Assembly: GCA_907163375.1 (NCBI GenBank)
Contig: CAJQUW010001438.1
Span: 1 to 64,000, forward strand
Source: Prostheceraeus crozeri
Taxonomy: Eukaryota; Platyhelminthes; Polycladida; Euryleptidae
DNA: 64,000 nucleotides
Direction of reading: 5' to 3'
The notes beneath the pieces were generated by a model, which saw nothing but the letters and a program-made list of their open reading frames with translations, did no database searches and had not been told where the DNA came from. The translations under genes and the position numbers were made by a program. This document shows, piece after piece, positions 1 to 12,334 of this stretch; position 1 is the first letter of the stretch; each line of letters opens with the position of its first letter.

Positions 1-3000
1 CACTCTGCTTCATTCTACAGTTATGTTATTTACTCTCCTCTGTGTGAATGATTTCGTCATGAATTTCGATTAAGAAGTGAAAAATATGAATGGTTTGCAC
101 ATTTCAGTGACAAGACGCATTCGTGCTCACAAATCGGATCAATTCAATTCACTGGCAATGCTTTCACCATATATTCATGTTTAGAAGGTGATTGATATAA
201 ACAAAAAACTCATTCAGAAAGTCATACATTCATTACTGCAATGCTTAAAAGAAGTGTCTTCTAAATGCTATATTTAAGCAATTTGATGATTTGACAAATA
301 ATAGTGAAAGAGAAAATAGACAGTGCGTAGATTGCGAAAACAATTTGTATAAATGAAATGAGAGGTTACGAACAATTAGGCACATGAAAAGCCCAAAATA
401 GAATTCTAGCATTTGTTGACACAAAGTGAAGATAAATGGAACACAATTTTCAGCTTTACTGCAGCTGTTGCACAAGAATGGTGCCAACTCAAACTTAGTC
501 AAATTGCATGCATATACAAGATATTTTTTCAAATGAGATATGCTAATTAAATTGCAACAGAAATGTAATCAAATAGTGCAATTGTGAAAAATAGTTATTA
601 ATTGTATTAACGCTAACGAAAATTGACTATGAATGTGTGGTTTATGTGCATTCATCGTTTTGCAACGAATTCCATCTAAAATAGAATGCTCACATGGATA
701 TCACATTCAAAAAGCTTCCAAACGGTGGTTTATCTTTCGTAACTTTAGAGGATCAAAGTTTCTAGAGCATCAATGATGTTCAAATCGTAGGCCTAGTTAG
801 TCTTCATCCGGTCAATGCTTCTCTACTCCTCTAGGCTTTGTAACATTGCTGCCATCTTATTGCAGCATCTTATTCAAAACCTGTGAAAGGAGGAACGCCT
901 TGCTTCCGAGTCCTTGACACATAGATACAGATAACAATACAACCTCTAGAAAGGAAATGTAGTTTCTTGCAATGCATAATAACGGCACAGAAATCGCAAG
1001 CATTTTCATTTAAAAAACACTTGTCATTGACTCACTTGTCAGTCGCTGAGTCATTGGGTTAGAATAAGTCACATGTGTAATTCGGATCTTTTGATTGAGG
1101 ATTCATGCCCAACTTTGTTACCGCAGCTGTGCCGCGACCTTAAGTCAATTTCTTTTCTAGTCAACTTCAGATAAACAATCACTCTATTTCTATGGCACTT
1201 TTCTTTGCGGCAAATCGCACTTAAATTGGCAAAAAGAAAACGATTTTTAGCATGAAAATACTGGCACTTTCCTTGAAGCCTCAACGTGAAATTTTCAAGG
1301 TCCACTGCACTTTTTAAGCCGAGTAGCTATTATTCGTGTCTGATGACCTCATTGAAATGAGATGAAAACTGTAAGAATTTCACTATTGTCTGGTTCCAGT
1401 CCAATAAAATTATGATAACTAGAATGTACAAAACCTGTTGTCTTGCCATCTCTTGAAAGTAGTGTTACTTTACTGTTAAATATCGTTTTCGTTTTGCTAT
1501 CTAAGTGCGATTTGACGCAAAGAAGATGGTCTATGTCTTGACATGAAGCCAGAGTTTGCTCATTTCCTCGACGCATCGAACTTGCCACAAGATCTTTTCT
1601 GGCAGTGATAACGGAAGATCATCTTTCTGCGAATATATGTTCTAAATCCATCAACAGCTCGCAGAATGACACTCCTGTAAACGAAGATATTCAGCAAGTC
1701 TCTTGGGCAATTCTATAACTTCAATTAAACATTAACTATAGTCAGTTGTGCCACCAAGTTTTGTTCTGCTGTACTGCAAAATTGTATCTGTTTATGCAAC
1801 ATATTTTCTATATTTTGTATTTTATGCACATTTTGGCAATTTTTGTCGATATAGTGTCTATACTCATCTAACCTTGAAATTTAGTGTTCTCATCTTTCAG
1901 TCTGAGTGCATGCTGTAATAAATACGCTTGACATCGGTTGTGATCAAATATCTTCTTTTCTACGCAAATTGCTTGTATATTTCCACATGTAATCTGATCA
2001 GCTTTGGATATGACCACTGAAAGCGTTCTATAAAATTCTTTTTTTCAAGGCCTTCATCAGCTTCATCAAGGCCAAGCTGATGAAAAGTCATTCGGCAAAT
2101 TGAAATAGTTCTTCTTAATGTTTGTGATATCAATTTCTCTTTGACTGACCTCAAACAGCAATAATTGCTTAATTCTGTGATGGGGCGCCAAGTAGAAAAA
2201 GTCACATTATTTGTCCAAAGAGTGACTTCATTTTTTAACTTAATTGGAATTACATCACGGAGAAAGTTCTAAGACGATCAGCAGGATATCCAGACGACAG
2301 TCTTAATTTTTTCGGACAGAAAATTTATAAGAAAGAATTATCCGATCGCGATCTTTCGACAGATATTACGTTTGCCATCTTGAATGAGTCGGCAGTGATG
2401 CAAAGACTTAAGAAGTACAGTCAAACGGAGATAAAATACAACCATTGTTTTGCAGTCCTATTCAGATTTACTGCATCGTTTCGTTTGCGCCAGCGGAGGT
2501 CTGATCAGTAGAAAATTACGCACAGTAGGAGTTCATTGAGCCCCAAGTAGGTGGCGGAATGTCTTTTCTGTGGGTCGGTCGTATGACCTCAGATTTAGTA
2601 GAGACAGACATTTCAAGGCCCTCCTCTCAATACAAATTGTTTTTTCAAGTTCAAATGAACAGAGTTTACGTCAGATGGCAAGAACCGCGAAATGGAATTA
2701 ATGATGCTTTCAAAGGAATTCTACGAACGTCGAATTCATCAAAATCGCCAAGATGTTCGATTCGATTCAGGACAGCACTGAAGTGTGATGGGCTTTTGGA
2801 AGGTGACTGTCCAGCGTTGTGTTTTCATTGCAATGTGAAGCAAAAGCCTCACCTAGATGTCTTTCAAATAAGCAATAGCTGAGAATAAGCGATATTCCAT
2901 TTACAACATTTGTTTGCTTTGATATGTATCAGATATTTGGTTTCTTTAATGATTTTCATTGATTGGTGTTAATGAAATTCGGTTTGCAGGTGCTGAACTG

Positions 3001-3160
3001 ATGTAGTCGAAATGACATAGAATCTCAAGTGGAAATGCATAAATGGGAGGAGCATTGGGGAGGAGGTGGTTCGGCAGGTGCAGACATTTGTGGAGGTGTA
3101 TGGGGTGGAGGGGTCAAAGAAAATGCGGACGAGTCCGCAAACGTAGTCACTCATATCCTA
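1..3160. other. No gene recognised
   Basis: AT-rich DNA with only short ORFs on both strands, the longest being 107 codons at 2559-2882. None shows a domain, a signal peptide or splice-site support that I can defend. There is a small stem near 2055-2085 but no repeat shared with the rest of the window. Confidence 0.6.
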
Positions 3161-3167
3161 GGAAAAA

Positions 3168-3787
3168 CGGTACTTATGGGTTATCTCCTCCCAGGTTTTC
3201 AAATTTGTCTAAAATCCGTGCAAATAAATTAACCGTCGCAAAACTTCAGATACACGTATTTGAGTATATTTTCTACCCACATACAAAAATTTATGCAAAT
3301 CCGACAAGTACTTTTGAATTAGAGACGATAACGTGAAGTGTAGCGATGTCAACAGCTTGATCTGACTTTTTCTCTTTTCGACGCATTATTGTTACTGGTG
3401 TGCGCATTGTTCTCTTTCCGTTTCCGTCTCATCCATTGCTATTTGAAATCTTCTCACGACCACTGCCCTACCACACTTTTCTTAAGTTAAACACATATGG
3501 TCTGGGTCATTGTCACTTCTAGAGTTGTCGCGACATAACTTTGTTGACCCAGTGCTATCTGCTCGACGATGAGGTCAGGCGAAGTCAGATCAAGGTGCTG
3601 ACATCGCTACACTTCACGTCATCGTCTCTAATTCAAAAAGTACTTGTCCGATTCGCATAAAGTTCTGCATGTGGGAGGAAAATATACCCAAATGCGTGTC
3701 TCTGAAGTTTTGTGATCATTGATTCATTTTTATGGATTGTAGACAAATTTGAAATCGTGGGGCGGGGGAGATAACCCATAAGTACCG
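3168..3787. repeat. Long inverted repeat, about 200-bp arms
   Basis: Arms at about 3168-3368 and 3582-3787 are inverted copies. The outer ends both read CGGTACTTATGGGTTATCTCC in arm orientation, and the inner ends read GTAGCGATGTCAACAGC and its counterpart. They are diverged, with many substitutions, around a loop of about 213 bp. No transposase is inside and I found no clear target duplication. It is probably an old foldback or MITE-type DNA transposon. Confidence 0.7.
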
Positions 3788-3967
3788 GCAAGACAATGCC
3801 GTTGGAATGAAACAACTTTGTCAATGAAATGAACACGCAGTTGTCAATTCGTGTGCCATCCTAAATTTTATCTATCATTGTTGTCCTTCACTCTCCTTCT
3901 TTCTTTTCTCTACTGATAGACCAGATCAGTAGTAGCGCATCATATAGTCGCTTATGTGTTCACCCAA

Positions 3968-4636
3968 TGCCTAGTACTGATCTGCGCGTCTGCCGAGTTC
4001 TAGTTAATTCTTCTTCTTGTCTCTAAGAAAATTCTTATTCTTGTCAGATAAGATCAAATGAAGACACATCTTAATCCAATAAGACGCAGATTGCAGTTTT
4101 TGGCAAAAATTAAAAAATTTTCAATGTTTTCTCTTATCAACTGAAAAGTACTAAGACAATAGTCATAATTTTGGGCATGGAATGTCTTCAGGTCATTTCC
4201 CATCATGTGCATGTGATATTATCATGCTTCTAATCAGCGATGTATGCGAGAATGTGGTTCAATGTGGACAAAGTGGGACAGCATTGGTGTTTGCAGACAT
4301 TAGGAGGCTTGCCAAATATGCCAGTGTGTGTATCTTGATAGATAAAGACTTATGTGCATGGTAAGATATAACCTGGAGGCAGACCATATCGAAAATTATG
4401 GCTCTAGACTTAATTCTTTTCAGTTGATCAATAAAAACATAAACAATGTCATTTTTGCTAAAAAAAGTGCGGTGTGCGTCCCATTGGATAAGCATGTGTT
4501 TTTGTTTGACCTTGTATGAGGAGAAGAGGAACCAGGTATAACTCGGCAGACGCGCAGAGGCATAGGATGTACATCATTCTGTGAAATTCTCATTTTCGGC
4601 CTTGTTCCCTGCTGAAGCTCGTTCTGGCTACCGGAC
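3968..4636. mobile_element. MITE family M1, copy A (5' end eroded)
   Basis: A non-coding element with long terminal inverted repeats, matching the element at 14511-19340. The left part starts near AATGCCTAG and has CGCGTCTGCCGAGTTCTAG. The right part ends in CGTTCTGGCTACCGGAC and carries the inverted CTCGGCAGACGCG. The core CATGGAATGTCTTCAGGTCA is also shared. The outermost part of the left arm, present in copy B, is missing. A non-autonomous DNA transposon is the best reading. Confidence 0.7.
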
Positions 4637-4639
4637 TGT

Positions 4640-6040
4640 ATCACGACAGATCTTTGTTGTCAATCCATGTTGTGTAACGTAGTCGAACAACACGCTGTAA
4701 AGCTGTGGAGTGAATGCTAGCTGCTAGCACTCTATCAATCTAATGATAACATTACAAATAAGCTGTCTGTATCACCCTTCCTCCTTCACTTGCATTTCTT
4801 TTGAACCAGCGTGGCCTTGAAGAAGGTGCGAGCTGGTCTTCACCGCGGGCTACTTTGATTCTCGCAGGACCCATGGCTCAGACAAGTGCGGAAATCAAGG
4901 GTATTGGTTGTTACTAAATAAGTGTGATTCTCTTCAGACATTCAGAGCCATTTTACTCGCTATCTTTTAACAACAGACGTTTGAATTTGTTGCTATAACT
5001 CTTTGAATGTACTAAATAATCCGTCCGTGACATTTGTCAACTAAATATATTTGCCGACATAAGATTAACTCTTCTCTTTCTCTCAAGTGCATAGAACACA
5101 TAATTGTCTAAATAATGTGAAACGAAGTTGGCTAGGATTGATTGCCAATCGGCTTTGTGGTCCCGTCACCTACAGTTTCATTTCTTACTAATGCCATAAA
5201 TCCGAATATCAAACAGTAGGCTTTGATGTTGCAATTAAAGGCTTCTGATCCGCGGACCACGGGAAAGTACGTCCTGAAGACGCAGACTTTGACGACAAGT
5301 GATTCCATGTGTGATACTTGGTGGGAATGTCCTTATCTTGCTGCCGTGTACGGAAGACGGAAAGAAAGAATCTACTGTCGATAGAGGATGGAAGAAGACA
5401 TAATTTGATGCATAAGATTGTTTACAATGATAATTATAGACATATTCGGCAAGATAGATAATAAAAAGTTGAAAATCAGAAGCAATAAGGAGCCGATGTC
5501 AATCGCAATCTTTTCAGACACTATCAGTGAATACAAAAGGGATTGTATGAAACCTCGGATTATATTTGAAGCTCGGCTCGAATTGAGTCAGGAGTTTTTA
5601 TCATCATCTAAATTAGATAAATGTCAGTCAATCGCACAAGTAATAATTTGAAAGCGTCATCAAGCTTAATCATTGGAAAATGCTGTTGCAATATGCAAGC
5701 TTCCCACAACAGTCTGCTGTTCTCGATGCAACGCTACACATGCACATGTACGCATCGATATCAAAGGGGGTTCGTCTCCCTAACTTCTAAAGTATTGGTC
5801 CGATTTACACGATACCCATACCATAACATGTTTCGTGTGTGCGCTTTCTAATGGTGACAGTCATTTGCTCTGACTCACCCATACTCGTGCTATAAATAAT
5901 AATTCAAAACTTAGAATTAACAATTTTAAATATTTTTTGAAATTTAAACAAATATTGACGATAAATTGGAAAAATTTATTTTGGCTGATTTACTGGCAAA
6001 ATGGAACTCACATAGATATCCTAACATACAGTCTTTTGTA
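4640..6040. other. No gene recognised
   Basis: Short ORFs only (up to 77 codons) and no domain, RNA gene or repeat that I can identify. Confidence 0.55.
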
Positions 6041-6046
6041 TCAGGG

Positions 6047-6094
6047 ATGCGGAATCCTATTATTTTGATGGGACTCCGACTCCGTCTCCGGGTG
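6047..6094. repeat. CAGGGATG / GGAGTC-type repeat scrap
   Basis: It contains CAGGGATGCGGAATCC and GGGACTCCGACTCCG. Related sequence lies in the opposite orientation at 9411-9505, on the far side of the LINE. It is a short dispersed repeat of unknown origin. Confidence 0.5.
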
Positions 6095-6189
6095 GCAAGT
6101 ATATAAGCTTAGTTTTTTGAAAAATTAACTGGTAGCCTATTTCATAGATCATTATAGGCTTTCCTGAGCCTACAGGTGAACATTGCTGC

Positions 6190-8921
6190 ATCAATTATCA
6201 ATCATTTTCCACCTTTCAAATACAAACTGTGACTCAGGCTCTTTTCCCCGTAGTATACCTTCTGCTCGTGTCCTAAACCAAACGAAACTCCCATTGGTTA
6301 TGTTGGCGAATTGTCGATCAATTTTATCAAAATTAGATGAGGTGAGGACACGTCTATTTCTGAAAGATATAGACATTTCGTCGCTACTGAAACTTGGCTC
6401 AATGAGACTCATGATGATAATGTTGTATCCATTGATGGCTTTACTTGCTATCGAGCAGACCGCCACAATCGAATTGGAGGTGGAGTTGCTATTTGGGACA
6501 AAACTTCTATTTCTATTCGACGAGTGCAGTGTGACTATCCTGAGGACTTTGAATGTGTGATTCTCAATTTGACATCTGTTCAAATAGTTATTGTTGCCAT
6601 GTACTTACCTCCTGTAACAAGCATCCGAAAGTCGCAACTGATAAATGACTAAATCACATCAAATTTGGATGATGTACTGCAGACTCTTCCAGAATACGCA
6701 GTCATTGTATGTGGTGATCTAAACCGATTTGATGTTGGCAGCATCAGCAACTGTTTTGATTTACAGTAGTCAATTTAAATTGAAAAGCTACGTATGGTGA
6801 TTCAGAACTGGACTATATCCTGATTTCTCAACCATTATCTACTTGTTACCGTGTCAATTTGAATGCACCTGTTGATAAGTCCAAAACGCCTCATTCATCA
6901 TTGATCGCTATCCCATCCACAAACACGCATTTTCCACATAATGTCTATAAAAAAAGTTTGCGATTTACACTCGTCTAACGTGAACTCTTTCGTCTCCGCT
7001 GTAGCTAAGACTGTTTGGAGCTATCTTGATGCCTTCACTTCCTTGAACTCTAAATGTATTGGCTTTCATTCATATTTAGAAGAAATTGCTCGTATATGCA
7101 TTCCAATATCATATATCCGATACAGTCCTAAGGATAAACCGTGGATTACGCCGATCGTGAAAGACCTTATCAATCAGAGATGGCATGCCTATCGTACAAA
7201 AAACTTTCCACTTTATAATCACCTGAAATGGAAAGTGAAGGAGGAAATTGAGAAATCAAAACTGATTTGGTTCAAAAAGAATCAGTTAAATCAACCATGG
7301 AAAGTTGTAAATTGTTTAAGAGGGGTAGAGAAGTCTGCACAACCTTTGATGTCATTATTAAATCAATTCCCATCTCTACAAGACGGAGTAGAAGCGATCA
7401 ACACTCAACTCTCGTCAGTATTTCAGAAATCCGAACCATGCGCAAGACTAACTGAATATGGTAATGACTGGTGTGTCTCTGTTTCTCCTCAAGATATTGA
7501 AAGACTCTTAAACCTAATCCCATCGAACAAATCGTCACCTGACTTTCCGACTATACTTTATAAAAGTGCATCCTGTTTCCTAGCCGAGCCAATCGCCAAG
7601 CTTATTGAAGAGTGCATTGTATCTCGACAGGTCCCCGAACTTTGGAAAACGTCGTCCGTGTGCCCAGTGCCAAAAATTTCAAATCCTTCCTTAAATGACT
7701 TGAGACCAATCTCGTTGATTAGACTGCCCTGGAAAATTGCTCGAACAAATTGTGGCAAATTCAATGAAATCTATATTCATAAGTAACTATGGACTTCAGC
7801 AATTTGGATTTCGCCCACGATCGTCGACGTGCTGCGCATTGATCTCCCTCCACGATTATATAACTGTGTGCTTGGAAGACATTAATACTGATGCTGTTGC
7901 GGTTGCTGCCTATGATTACTCAAAGGCGTTTTGATTCGTTAAAGTCAAACCATATAATCAATCGGTTGATGCAGTTGCAATTTCCGCTAGGATTCATTAA
8001 TTGGAGCATTGATTATTTTGAAGATCGGAAGCGAATTTGTCAGAATCGGCCTTGCATCCAGCAATATTGCAAATGTGACGTCTGGCATACCACAGGGATC
8101 AATTTTGGGACATTTCTTGTACTGCGTTGCCACAAGTTTGTTTAAGATCGATCACCCGGATTGTCATATAGTCAAGTATGCAGACGATACAACACTTTGC
8201 TTCCCTGTTTTCAAATTGAGCGACAATAATCAGATCATACAATGTCATGAACAACTTTTGGAATGGCGTGAAACAATGAATCTGAAAATCAATGAAGTGA
8301 AATGCAAGACTTTGACAATTTTCAAACATTCCGGAGTAGTCAACGCTGTATACATTCCTGGTACTCAAGTGGTTGATTCTCTATGTATTCTTGGAGTTCA
8401 TTTCACTTGGTCAACGCATGTAGATAACACCATTAGAAGTGCTTCCCGCAAGTTTTACGTCCTTAGAATTTTTCGACCTTTATTGTCCGACAGAAATTTG
8501 AAAGCTGTTTACTTTGGTCGTGTAAGATCTCTGGTTGAGTACTGCGGTCCACTCTTCGTAGGATTGCATATGACAGATGTGAACCGTCTAGAACGCATAC
8601 AGAGGAGATTCCACAAGCTTTTATGTTGTGCCCCATGCGATTGCGAGACTTTATCAGCTTTTGATCTTCGAAGGCATGACCAGGCATTAAAGCTATTCAA
8701 CTGCATCGCAAATGAAGATCACATACTAAGCTACTTAATTCCGCCAATGTCTGTATCTGGAAGATACATTTTGCCATCCAGACGAACAGATCGACGAAGA
8801 CGTTGCTTTATTTTATACATATGTTCTTTCTACAATTTGTTACACCAACGATGATTATGCATTTCTCTGTAATGAACGATTTTCATTCTGAAAAAATAAA
8901 GTGCATATTATTATTATTATC
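6190..8921 (+). mobile_element. 5'-truncated LINE, CR1/Jockey-type (LINE-a)
   Basis: A non-LTR retrotransposon that keeps endonuclease, reverse transcriptase and 3' tail but has no visible ORF1. The 3' end has an AATAAA-like signal (GAAAAAATAAAGTGC) followed by a short (ATT)n tract at about 8906-8920, the microsatellite tail usual for CR1/L2/Jockey-type LINEs. Its linker and RT sequence closely resembles the LINE at 15011-19120, for example DKPWITP followed by LIN-RW, so both belong to one clade. The 5' boundary is approximate. Confidence 0.85.
6230..8854 (+). pseudogene. LINE-a ORF2: APE endonuclease plus reverse transcriptase
   Basis: The endonuclease region begins with LPLVMLANCRSILSKLDE. 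It then has ATETWLNETHDDN in another frame after a shift near 6365, RADRHNRIGGGVAIW, and GDLN near 6715. An in-frame TAA lies near 6650. From 6941 one frame runs 281 codons through the linker (KDKPWITPIVKDLIN) and RT fingers (NDLRPISL). A shift near 7735 leads to YGLQQFGFRPRSS and YDYSKAFDSL, and another shift to the frame opening at 8009, with SGIPQGSILG and the catalytic KYADDTT (residues 56-62 of that frame). It then runs to a normal C-terminus (LERIQRRFHKLL). It would copy element RNA at nicked target DNA. With at least three frameshifts and a stop it is dead. Confidence 0.88.
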
Positions 8922-9410
8922 TTCTATGAAAGTTGATCAAATGTCGCTTTAAGTTGGATGCATGCGACTCGGCTCCTCCCATCTTCTTGATGTGTGCTTC
9001 ACACGGTTTTTCTCCAAGTCTCTACCAGGCAGGAAAATCCCCCATCCTTCTCCAAAAATATGAGTACACCTTCGATTTTAATATCCGCTTTGGAGGAGCC
9101 ATCACACACGATTAACGTGAGGGTAAGAGGTAATGATCTCAAACAAACTAGTATTTCAGTTTTGTCTCTGATGTGACCTTTGGTGCGTAGGTGTGATCGA
9201 GTCTAGGAAAGCTTGTCTTCTCTACTAAATCACCAAGTGAAAAGACAATCCTTTTTTCACTATCACGATTCATTCCCTCAACAATTACAAGCTTTGCATG
9301 CACTGCTGTCTCTGTACTTTTGTTTGACGGAAAAAGTTGACATCAAGACAGTGACAGTCATGCACGAAAATAAATGATTTGCTTGTATTATGTTATTTCG
9401 GGTCTAGTTG

Positions 9411-9505
9411 TAGGCCGGAGTCTGGAGTCCTGTCACTTAATAGGACTCCAGACTCCGACTCCAGCAAAAATGATAGGACTCCGACTCCGACTCCACATCC
9501 CTGTT
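9411..9505 (-). repeat. GGAGTC hexamer-rich repeat
   Basis: On the minus strand it reads CAGGGATGTGGAGTCGGAGTC followed by several further GGAGTC/GGACTC units. A weaker relative lies at 6047-6094 in the opposite orientation. It is a short minisatellite-like repeat with no coding potential. Confidence 0.6.
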
Positions 9506-9660
9506 TTGTATATGTTTTTTTTAATCTTTTGAGAATTTATGTACTCTTTTCTTTCCTTACCAAAATATGTTCTTTTTAGCTTGTCGGCAATCTTATCATA
9601 GAGAACTTAATGGATGACAAGGTTTTGGCTATCAGACTCATTGAATATGTGATTATCATT

Positions 9661-9781
9661 ATTAGTTAGGTTATAGGATGACCTCATCACCGATTGCTGT
9701 TTCGGTCAGAAGAGAAAACACCAAATTCTCTTCTGACCGAAACAGCAATCGGTGATGGGGTCATCCTCTAACCTAACTAAT
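9661..9781. repeat. Near-perfect 56-bp-arm hairpin
   Basis: The left arm 9661-9716 and right arm 9726-9781 are reverse complements at about 54 of 56 positions around a 9-base spacer. The core is CCGATTGCTGTTTCGGTCAG. Such a low divergence in an otherwise decayed region suggests recent formation. It could be a tiny snapback element or a microRNA-like stem; nothing decides between them. Confidence 0.85.
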
Positions 9782-9789
9782 TATATTTC

Positions 9790-10940
9790 TGACCCTTTGT
9801 TTCATTCAATGTGATTATCAACCGCACATTTTGTTATTCTCATCTTGCAGTTCGCTTTTGGAGTCAAAATTAGCCAGCTGTTGTGCTCTACAGTTCGCAA
9901 GGAACCATAAAACCCTTTTTTTTGTTACCATTGAGTCGAATGCAAGCGTGTTCCACAGTTCTTGTAGTCCAAAAATTACCTTCACATGGATGTTATGAAA
10001 TTCCTAAAATCTAATGCCCTACTGAGACTAGATGAAATCATATGGGCACATGTGGCCTACCCTAAACATTTTCCATTGATGTACTTACATTCTTGTGCTA
10101 GTGCATTCTTCCAGTGCATGAAGACTGCGTCTGTGCACTTCTTATCATGCATCTACGAATATATTTGCACATTGAAGTCCACGCCTCTGAAGTAGCATAG
10201 AGAAGTTCAAGCTTGATGATAGTTTCGAATACAGCATTCATCTTTCATAAACTGACTATCCAGCTTGACTGTATGTAGTGGAACTATACTGACAATGTGT
10301 TGCAACACAAGCGGCGGAAAGTCATCGCATTCAAATTATCAAAATTGCACATTTGGTAGACGATTCTGTTTCGTTTATCTACGCTTATTATTGCTGTAAT
10401 CAGTCCCAGGTATGGCATTGGTTCGTGCACGGGGACATTCTTTGGTGAAAACGTCGATTTTCATAAGTTGAGATGAAAACATTCAATGTTCGGTTCATGA
10501 GTCCTCGTCGTTGCTGAATTTTAGTCTCAGACGAATAGAATCCAATCCAATCACCAACATTTTTTCAAGGCTTTTTATTCCTGTCATGAGAGCGATTATC
10601 GTTTAATCTTCATAACAAGCCAGCCAAAATGCATTTTTTCAAATTTCCAAATTGGAGAAACATTATCTTCGAATGCAAATTGTTGACCAATTTTGCTCGT
10701 TCGTAGCATCCATTACTTTTTCAACAACCTTCAGTTGAAGAAAAGCCGACACGATGCTGGAGAGGCCTTATAAGCTAGATGACATTTTTGTATCCTACCA
10801 CTTTCAATACGTTCACTCTGTGGATTATTTTACCAGTACTTACATGTAGTATTTCAGACATCCATCATATAGCTAAGTATAGATCACTGAATATCAATTT
10901 CACAGTGTTAGTAATAGTCAAAACAATTAACTTAAATAAA
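9790..10940. other. No gene recognised
   Basis: AT-rich DNA with ORFs of at most 69 codons before about 10780. The 100-codon frame at 10779-11081 runs into a dispersed repeat and shows no domain. Confidence 0.5.
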
Positions 10941-10944
10941 GAGA

Positions 10945-11040
10945 GGGGAGGGAGCTCGGCAGCTACCCTGCTTATTTTCAGAACTAGAGGTCCAAATTCA
11001 AAACAAAATACACCAAAAGAAACCTCTTATGATGACGAGT
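10945..11040. repeat. Short dispersed repeat shared with 34190-34280
   Basis: It shares the order GAGGGGAGGGAGCTCGGCAG-like sequence, then CCAAATTCAAAACAAAATAC, then ACCAAA..AAC with the stretch at about 34190-34275. Both copies lie in the same orientation. The family is unknown and non-coding. Confidence 0.55.
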
Positions 11041-11169
11041 CAGAATATCATGATAAAAAGATGCAAGATGTAAAATGTTGAGATTAGAAATAACAATAAA
11101 TATTAGTAAGTTTGTATTTTGTAACGAATACATAGCACTGCTAGAAGAATTGAACAAAAACTGCAATAC

Positions 11170-11950
11170 AGAATTACCCCTGTTCAACCGAACCAATTGA
11201 TATTGAAATCGGTCGAGGAGTCAAACAAGGCGACCCCCATATCATCCAAGCTGTTCAATGCCTGCCTCTAGCATGTGTTTGGACAACTCGAGTGGGGACG
11301 AGACGGGTGTCAGAGTCAACACGGGACGCTGGCTCAACCATCTGCGCTTTGCTGATGACATCGTTCTGTTTGGGAATAAAGTGTATGATGAAATGGACAA
11401 AGCCATCGACGCCACCATTTCTCTTGACCAAAACCAGATTGAGCAGGTTCACAGCTATGTGCAACAATGGACCACAAAAACGGCCGCGAGTTGGCACGCA
11501 GAAAGAGGGCTGCCTGGGTCAGTTACACCTCGATTTCAAAGGTAGCCAGTAACAATTCGATATATCCATACAACAGAGCTAATCTTTTCAACAGCAATGT
11601 ACTGCCGGCCATGCTCTATGGGTCAGAAACGTGGACGATGACTACGGACGACCGGCAGCAACTTGCAATCACTCAGTGCGCGATCGAGCGCCGCATGGCC
11701 GGCGTCAAATGGACCGACCGGGTCCGGAACGAGGATCCTGGGGCGGAGGCAAGGGTGGCGGATACGATCGACTTGGCCGACTAGTCGAAGAAGAGATTGG
11801 CCGGACATCTCATATGAAGGACTGGCAATCGATGGACACGAGCATTAACCGAGTAGATTCCGTTGGAAATGAAGCGCTCGTCAGGTCGACCAGCTACAAG
11901 ATAGCGCGACTCTTTAGGACAATACTGTACAAGATTAGCTCAAGATAGAG
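11170..11950 (+). mobile_element. RTE-like LINE remnant (reverse transcriptase 3' half)
   Basis: Frames in order give IEIGRGVKQGD, then FGQLEWGRDG, then RWLNHLRFADDIVLFGN (the catalytic FADD), then VLPAMLYGSETWTMT and CAIERRMAGV near 11610-11710. This motif order and the NHLRFADDIVL form are typical of RTE-group reverse transcriptases. At least three frames are needed, so it is a fossil. Sequence upstream of the RT core, including any endonuclease, is absent, as expected of a 5'-truncated insertion. The base composition is richer in G and C than its surroundings. Confidence 0.8.
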
Positions 11951-12334
11951 AATCTTTGGCCATTCATTGTGGTCTACGCGATCCTGATCGGTAATCACAG
12001 ATTGATTTGTGATTGTATTTTGTAATCCGGTCCAACAACGAAAATTTCAGTTTTAAATTTTTAATTAAAAAGGTCGAAGACTAAATACAATGTACAAGGG
12101 AATTATCATTTTCTGTCAATTCAATTATCAATTCAAATAGCTTTAAGATTATATAAGGACACCTGAAAACTTTCAAAGAGAAAATATTGCAAAATTCGAC
12201 AAATCTGTCGTGTATCAAATTTTTGAAATCTCATTGTGACGAAAGTATTTCGCCGATGTTATTCAAAATTGGTGGAAAGCGTAGAAAATAAGATATCTAA
12301 AATTTGGAGTTCGTATCTTCCTTCATTCAGGAGC

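Noticed and set aside
2559-2882. 107-codon frame near the window start
   Set aside because: No domain and no flanking splice sites that I could defend; left unannotated.
6191-6583. 130-codon minus-strand frame
   Set aside because: It is the antisense shadow of the LINE-a endonuclease region.
7558-8706. Several minus-strand frames of 65-89 codons
   Set aside because: All lie antisense to the LINE-a reverse transcriptase.
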